Assembly: GCA_023415595.1 (NCBI GenBank)
Contig: JAEZJW010000121.1
Span: forward strand, 1 to 11,410
Origin: Bacillota bacterium
GTDB lineage: Bacteria; Bacillota; Clostridia; Lachnospirales; Lachnospiraceae
DNA: 11,410 nt
Direction: 5' to 3'
The translations under genes were made by a program, and so were the position numbers. Shown one piece after another: positions 7,750-11,410 of this stretch; within the stretch, counting starts at the first letter, position 1; the number at the start of each line of letters is the position of its first letter. The notes beneath the pieces were generated by a model. It was not told the DNA's origin, did not search any database, and worked only from the letters and a program-made list of their open reading frames with translations.

Positions 7750-7879
7750 GCATAAAATACCAGATTATTGAAACGAAGGAATACTGCCGGACAAAAACCA
7801 TTCATCACATATTGCTGTAGTTTCACAGGCATTTAGAAGGAGAAAATAACCCGATTGATCCTGCTTTTTTTATATTCAA

Positions 7880-7908
7880 TTGTATTTCAGTGGACACAGG
7901 CTTATAAT
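7880..7908 (+). promoter_or_regulatory. Sigma-A-type promoter of the metallophosphoesterase gene
   Basis: TTGTAT (7880-7885) and a perfect TATAAT (7903-7908) are separated by exactly 17 bases. Transcription would begin near 7915, about 90 nt before the start codon at 8006. Confidence 0.65.
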
Positions 7909-8005
7909 AGGCATATTGGTATTTATGTATGTAACACATAAAGTACTATATATAACTATTCCTTTATGAATCACAATAAATCAAAGACATGGAGAAAGAC
8001 CCGAA

Positions 8006-9346
8006 ATGAGAAAATACATCATAATATTAGTTATAATACTGTTAGCTTCCCTTGCAGGAATCACCTTCCTATGGAAGCCCAGGTCAGGTAAAGTTACCGG
8101 CGGAGACGCCACCTTCTATATCACCAACGATATCCACTATGTATCGGATCTTCTGACGGATCACGGTGAGGCCTTCCAATACTTTTATACCAAAGGGGAT
8201 GGCAAACAGGTAGAATATATTGACGAGATTATGGATGCCTTCTCGGAGGATATCAGTAAAAACAAGCCGGAGGTGTTAATTATCAGCGGTGATCTGACTT
8301 CTAACGGAGAGAAAGTAAACCATCTGGAGCTTGCTAAGAAGCTTAAGGAAATCGAAAATGGCGGTACTGCTGTCTATGTCGTACCAGGAAATCATGATAT
8401 TCTAAATCCATATGCGAGGAGCTTTTCGGGTGACAAACAATATGTGACTGATTACATTACAAAAGAGGATTTCAGCACCATCTATTCTGAGTTCGGATAT
8501 CAGGAGGCTATCTCAAGGGATCAGGAAACCTTAAGCTACCTGGCAGCACCAACGAAAGAGGTTTGGCTTCTGATGCTGGATACGGCAATTTATGAGTATA
8601 ATCTAGGACTTGGTTTTCCTGCAACCGATGGTCGAATATCTCAGAATACCCTTGATTGGATCAGTGAATGCAGCAAGCTGGCACAGGAAAAAGGTGCGAC
8701 AATCGTAACGGATATGCATCATAATATTCTGCACCACAGCGAGGTAATCAGAACAGGGTATACCCTAAATGATAACGAAGCAGCGCTTAAAGCCTTCAAG
8801 GAAAATTATTTGAACCTAGTCCTGAGCGGTCATATCCATATCCAGGACATCAGTTCCGATCAAAGGGACACGATTCCACTCTATGATATCGTTACCAATG
8901 CTCTGTCGGTGAACCCTCATCAGTATGGAATACTACAGTATAACGCTAAGGATAAGAGCTTCGATTACTCTACCGCGAAGGTGGATGTGGAGGGCTGGGC
9001 GGTTAAGAATAAGGAAAAGGATGAGAATCTCCTTCGATTTACGGAGTATGCGGAAGAATATTTCGGAAGCTATGCTTACAACAGGATGTATGGAAGACTG
9101 ACCGACGATCTGGGCCTGACAGAACAAGAGAAAATTACGATATCAAAGACGATGGCGCTGCTTAATGTCCGATATTTTGCCGGTATAGAAAATGAAGCGG
9201 CCGATCAGATTTTAAACTCCGAGGGCTACCAGCTGATGCTCGGGCTGCCGGAGAGCTTTCATTCGAGCTATATGAAAAGTATTATTTCCGATACGGATAC
9301 GGATGATAATCATTTGCATATCGAAGCCTATCATACGAGCAAATAA
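8006..9346 (+). CDS. Membrane-anchored calcineurin-like metallophosphoesterase
   Basis: The 446-residue protein begins with one hydrophobic segment (residues 4-22, after MRK) and no lipobox cysteine, so it is probably held by an uncleaved signal anchor with the enzyme outside the membrane. All dinuclear-metal motifs are present in order: DIH (42-44), GD (95-96), GNHD (128-131), MHHN (236-239) and GHIH (274-277). The spacing and the phrases ISGDLTSNGEK and VYVVPGNHDI closely recall the Listeria Lmo2642 group, described as cyclic-nucleotide phosphodiesterase-like, with a C-terminal helical region of about 130 residues (here about 310-446). That comparison is from memory. The substrate could be a cyclic nucleotide, a phosphodiester or a wall or lipid phosphate. 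GGAG at 7991-7994 precedes the ATG by 11 nt. It is a single-gene unit with its own promoter and terminator, divergent from lhr and convergent with the BlaI-like gene. Confidence 0.92.
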   Translation: MRKYIIILVIILLASLAGITFLWKPRSGKVTGGDATFYITNDIHYVSDLLTDHGEAFQYFYTKGDGKQVEYIDEIMDAFSEDISKNKPEVLIISGDLTSNGEKVNHLELAKKLKEIENGGTAVYVVPGNHDILNPYARSFSGDKQYVTDYITKEDFSTIYSEFGYQEAISRDQETLSYLAAPTKEVWLLMLDTAIYEYNLGLGFPATDGRISQNTLDWISECSKLAQEKGATIVTDMHHNILHHSEVIRTGYTLNDNEAALKAFKENYLNLVLSGHIHIQDISSDQRDTIPLYDIVTNALSVNPHQYGILQYNAKDKSFDYSTAKVDVEGWAVKNKEKDENLLRFTEYAEEYFGSYAYNRMYGRLTDDLGLTEQEKITISKTMALLNVRYFAGIENEAADQILNSEGYQLMLGLPESFHSSYMKSIISDTDTDDNHLHIEAYHTSK

Positions 9347-9396
9347 GTATCAAGATAAAGCAGCAGGCTGTTATACTGCTCATAGTAAAGAGGTTG

Positions 9397-9427
9397 AAAA
9401 AAACCGCAGGTCAGCCTGCGGTTTTTA
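9397..9427. terminator. Strong bidirectional intrinsic terminator
   Basis: The 7-bp GC stem ccgcagg/cctgcgg (9404-9410 and 9415-9421) has a TCAG tetraloop and is extended by aaaaa/ttttt, with an A-run on the left and a T-run on the right. It therefore works on either strand. It lies between the phosphoesterase stop (9346) and the stop of the convergent BlaI-like gene (9430). Confidence 0.9.
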
Positions 9428-9429
9428 AA

Positions 9430-9801
9430 CTATAATCTTTGTTCTCCGATGATCCGTTCCAGCTCCATGATCTCCGCCCTGGATAGTTCCTGATTCTTCA
9501 GGAATTCGGTCAGGAAGGTGCTTAAGGATCCATTGTATAATTTATTTAACAATACCTTCGTTTCAATATTCTGCACAGTACGTTTGGAAACAGTCGCTTT
9601 ACATAAGAAACCGGGATCTTCTCTTTTCACTGCTCCCTTTTCAATCAATCGCTTTATCACGGTATAAGTGGTATTCTTCTCCCATCCGATGTATTCCTTG
9701 ATGATTTTGGATATATCTTTAGCAGCCAATACCTTGTTCGACCATAATAATTCCATGATATTAAGTTCACCTTCATGAAGCCGTATATCAGGCAACGACA
9801 T
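9430..9801 (-). CDS. BlaI/MecI/CopY-family transcriptional repressor
   Basis: This 123-residue protein has the full-length layout of the penicillinase-repressor family: an N-terminal winged helix (about 5-70) with the family phrases LHEGELNIMELLW and NTTYTVIKRLIEKGAVKRE, followed by a helical dimerisation tail with the usual GSLSTFLTEFL and LSRAEIMELERII. These repressors bind TACA/TGTA palindromes as dimers and, in BlaI/MecI, are released when a membrane sensor protease (BlaR1/MecR1) leads to their cleavage; CopY types respond to copper through C-terminal cysteines. No CxC tail is present, so a copper sensor is unlikely. No sensor protease lies beside it in this window, so its signal is unknown. 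I start at ATG 9801, where a GGGGGAGG run stands 9 nt upstream; a frame start at 9825 would add eight residues not typical of the family. Its leader holds operator-like palindromes, so autorepression is likely. Confidence 0.9.
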   Translation of the reverse strand: MSLPDIRLHEGELNIMELLWSNKVLAAKDISKIIKEYIGWEKNTTYTVIKRLIEKGAVKREDPGFLCKATVSKRTVQNIETKVLLNKLYNGSLSTFLTEFLKNQELSRAEIMELERIIGEQRL

Positions 9802-9840
9802 ATTGATTAACCTCCCCCAGCGCACCGCATTACTATCATC

Positions 9841-9921
9841 CTACATAAGTAGAACTTAGAAAAATAACTACTTATGGGAATACATACTAGTAAGGGAAAA
9901 TGTATGTATCTACATATGTAG
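9841..9921. promoter_or_regulatory. Cluster of BlaI-type TACA/TGTA operator sites
   Basis: A perfect 12-bp palindrome, ctacatatgtag (9910-9921), contains the TACAnnTGTA core known for BlaI/CopY operators. A near copy, ctacataagtag, lies at 9841-9852. Its part cataagtag forms a 9-bp inverted repeat with ctacttatg at 9868-9876. Further TACATA or TATGTA words occur at 9881-9886 and 9903-9908. All lie between the predicted transcription start of the repressor gene and its start codon, where bound repressor would block transcription. Confidence 0.7.
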
Positions 9922-9939
9922 TTTAGAGCCTGCAAATCA

Positions 9940-9968
9940 ATTCTATAATGATAGAATAAATTTGTCAA
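9940..9968 (-). promoter_or_regulatory. Promoter of the BlaI-like repressor gene
   Basis: On the minus strand a perfect TTGACA (9968-9963) is followed after 17 bases by TAGAAT (9945-9940, 5 of 6 matches to TATAAT). Transcription would start near 9933, giving a leader of about 130 nt that includes the palindrome cluster. A 7-bp inverted repeat, attctat-aatg-atagaat (9940-9957), overlaps the -10 and spacer and may be another binding site. Confidence 0.75.
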
Positions 9969-10011
9969 TCTTTTTCTTAAGAATTTCGTAAACATTCAGT
10001 AATATTTTGGA

Positions 10012-11301
10012 TTACAGACAGAACACAGCATAGTACGGAACGTATTTTACATCATTTGAGTATTCAAAATTCTTGGATGATATTTTCACAGCGTAGGGAA
10101 AAGACTGTTTTTGCTTCAGGACACTGATACTTTTGGATCTGGTATTCTCATCAATATGTACCTCCACCGGCAGAAAATAATCCTTCTTCGGCAGTATAAA
10201 TTCTATTTTCGCCATGGAATCCGATTCCCAGAACATCAGTGGATAGCCTTTGGCTTGAAAGGTCTGAGCCACATAATTCTCCAGCAAAGCCTTCCTTACA
10301 ATCGGGTCAGTAGGCAGATACTTCTCTTCTGTCAGGTTGGTGTATAATAGGCCGGTATCCGGAAGGTATAGTTTAAAATTTGTTCCGGCCTCACTTTCAA
10401 CTGTATCCTCCTGATCGGAGTAATTACCGGAGGTAAGCTGCTCCGTAGTTATCTTATGGCAGGGAAGGGCATAATTGCAGTCCTTAAGATTCTGTATCGC
10501 TTCCCGATACATCGCATGGGTCGTACCCTTGCGGATCAGCTTATACTGAAATTTCTTATTGGGCTTCATCAGCTGCAAAGTAAGACTGTCAAGCACCTGA
10601 TTCATCTTCAGAGCGTCACTGTCCTGATAGAGTGACAGTATGTAATCATGATAGGAAGCAATCAGGAGACAATGCTGCTCGGGAATATTTGTAAGGGAAT
10701 TAAAATTCAGATATTCATTAATGGTTCCGGGCATGCCTCCGATCTTCAGATAAAGCTCATGAAGTGCTAACAGCTCCTTATGGACAATCTCGGGAAGCGG
10801 CTTATTCGCTTCAAAGTGGGTTTCAATCGCCTCAATATACCATTCGTTGGCAGTTGCCAGCAGAAATTCATCAAATTCAAGCGGTGCTACGGGCAGGATC
10901 TCGAACCAGGATTGCTTCTCCTCTGGAAGGGGAAGGCTCGATATGGCGATTATTCTTGGAAATCCTCTGCATACGTTTTCGGAAGCCAGGTACTCATATG
11001 CCTCGGGACAGAACGCAATCTCATCCAGAATTAAGAGCCTGCCGCTAACATCCATATCTTCGGTTAGGTCAAAGTAATTCAGAAGTTTATCGGTCGTCTC
11101 CTGCGGAGAATGGCCGCAGAAAAGCTCCCCGGCTGCAGGCTGCCGTTCAAAATTGAGGTATAGAATGTGCTCATAAAAGGACTTGGCAAAATCATAAGCA
11201 ACATAGGTCTTACCAACTCCTTTGGCTCCGGTTAGAAGAACAGGATTGCCGGTAGGATTCTGTTTCCAATTGATTAACCCATCAATTACTTTTCTCTTCA
11301 A
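10012..11301 (-). CDS. AAA-type ATPase with DUF4143 C-terminal region
   Basis: This 429-residue protein has an N-terminal P-loop ATPase domain: Walker A GAKGVGKT (25-32), Walker B RLLILDE (88-94) and a sensor-like strand IIAISS. The family phrases LYLKIGGMPGTINEYL and LPDTGLLYTNL lead into the C-terminal DUF4143 part, which is related to PD-(D/E)XK nucleases. Members usually read E-I-D-F and then I-E-V-K at the nuclease-like site; here the residues are KIEF (Glu367) and VEVH (Glu380, His382), so Asp and Lys are both replaced and nuclease activity is doubtful. The family's cellular role is not established. The start is TTG at 11301: AAGGGG lies 8 nt upstream and an in-frame TAA just before it excludes a longer form. 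The ribosome-binding site overlaps the stop of the pseudouridine synthase gene, so the two genes are probably co-transcribed and translationally coupled. No terminator is clear after it; the repressor promoter follows. Confidence 0.88.
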   Translation of the reverse strand: MKRKVIDGLINWKQNPTGNPVLLTGAKGVGKTYVAYDFAKSFYEHILYLNFERQPAAGELFCGHSPQETTDKLLNYFDLTEDMDVSGRLLILDEIAFCPEAYEYLASENVCRGFPRIIAISSLPLPEEKQSWFEILPVAPLEFDEFLLATANEWYIEAIETHFEANKPLPEIVHKELLALHELYLKIGGMPGTINEYLNFNSLTNIPEQHCLLIASYHDYILSLYQDSDALKMNQVLDSLTLQLMKPNKKFQYKLIRKGTTHAMYREAIQNLKDCNYALPCHKITTEQLTSGNYSDQEDTVESEAGTNFKLYLPDTGLLYTNLTEEKYLPTDPIVRKALLENYVAQTFQAKGYPLMFWESDSMAKIEFILPKKDYFLPVEVHIDENTRSKSISVLKQKQSFPYAVKISSKNFEYSNDVKYVPYYAVFCL

Positions 11302-11313
11302 AGTTGTTACCCC

Positions 11314-11410
11314 TTATTGTCGTCTTAGTTTCTCTAATAATTCGGTAAAATAGTCAGGAAACGGTGCTGTAAATTCCATATATTCTTTCGTCGTCGGATG
11401 CAGAAAGCCC
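11314..11410 (-). CDS. C-terminal end of an RluA-family pseudouridine synthase (partial)
   Basis: The last 31 codons are visible, ending at TAA 11316-11314. They read GFLHPTTKEYMEF and then a P-x-P-x-x-F segment and LLEKLRR, the standard ending of RluA/RluD-type rRNA or tRNA pseudouridine synthases, which convert uridine to pseudouridine in RNA. The catalytic Asp and the S4 domain lie outside the window, so the exact member (RluD in many Firmicutes) is not decided. The stop codon lies inside the ribosome-binding site of the following ATPase gene, 12 bases before its TTG start. Confidence 0.85.
   Translation of the reverse strand, partial: GFLHPTTKEYMEFTAPFPDYFTELLEKLRRQ

Larger units (their letters stand above)
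7583..8005. other. Divergent control region between lhr and the metallophosphoesterase gene
   Basis: This 423-bp stretch contains no gene. It carries one promoter for each side (listed separately), leaving about 130 nt of leader for lhr and about 90 nt for the phosphoesterase. A strong-looking ribosome-binding sequence (AGAAGGAGA near 7836) is followed by a 28-codon TTG frame that overlaps the promoter; I do not regard it as a gene. I recognised no riboswitch motif. Confidence 0.6.

Noticed and set aside
7857..7942. Short TTG frame preceded by a strong AGAAGGAGA sequence
   Set aside because: It overlaps the predicted promoter of the metallophosphoesterase gene, is only 28 codons long, and has no support beyond the purine run.
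3443..9346. A possible Lhr-metallophosphoesterase repair cluster, as known in some Proteobacteria
   Set aside because: The phosphoesterase here has an N-terminal membrane anchor, is divergently transcribed with its own promoter, and resembles the exported Lmo2642 group; the cytoplasmic repair MPE lies in the same operon as Lhr.
9430..9801. CopY-type copper sensor
   Set aside because: The C-terminal cysteine pairs needed for copper or zinc binding are absent; only one Cys is seen.
10012..11301. Phage-defence or toxin-antitoxin system based on the ATPase
   Set aside because: No partner nuclease, toxin or reverse transcriptase lies beside it; the nearest gene is a pseudouridine synthase with which it is coupled.

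Overview
The window looks like a chromosomal segment of a low-to-moderate GC Gram-positive anaerobe, most likely a clostridium of the Lachnospiraceae type. The basis is inference: strong purine-rich ribosome-binding sites, sigma-A-type promoters, TTG/ATG start use, a BlaI/MecI-type repressor, and protein styles (VOC, GNAT, membrane-anchored metallophosphoesterase, DUF4143 ATPase) that I associate with that group. No rRNA, tRNA, CRISPR array, transposase or integrase was found.

Layout. (a) 1-1456 is the odd part. It holds the 3' end of an unrecognised AT-rich gene (1-474), a sharply bounded GC-rich island (about 481-632) with no gene, and then about 800 bp of very AT-rich DNA with no convincing coding region. 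(b) 1457-1945 is a small GNAT acetyltransferase on the plus strand. It converges, across a 16-bp stem hairpin, on (c) a minus-strand block of three genes read from right to left: a full-length Lhr-type helicase (7582-3443), a second GNAT acetyltransferase (3401-2607, only 41 bp behind lhr, probably co-transcribed) and a VOC/glyoxalase-fold protein (2461-2084, with its own possible promoter). (d) 7583-8005 is a divergent control region. It has an extended -10 promoter for lhr and a TTGTAT-N17-TATAAT promoter for (e) a membrane-anchored calcineurin-like metallophosphoesterase (8006-9346). (f) A compact bidirectional terminator separates it from a convergent BlaI/MecI-family repressor (9801-9430). 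That repressor's own leader and promoter carry a cluster of TACA/TGTA-type palindromes, so autorepression is likely. (g) Upstream of it on the same strand are an AAA-type ATPase of the DUF4143 class (11301-10012, TTG start) and, overlapping that gene's ribosome-binding site, the last 31 codons of an RluA-family pseudouridine synthase.

How the genes relate. The lhr gene is the one clear nucleic-acid repair gene. The acetyltransferases and VOC protein behind it are of unknown substrate. The metallophosphoesterase is exported and so is not a good candidate for the cytoplasmic Lhr-MPE repair clusters known elsewhere. The BlaI-like repressor is an orphan here: no BlaR1/MecR1-type sensor protease or beta-lactamase is visible, so its targets and signal are unknown. 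I see no clearly new multi-gene system. The best leads are the GC-rich non-coding island, the autoregulatory operator array, and the ATPase whose C-terminal nuclease-like motif has departed from the usual residues.
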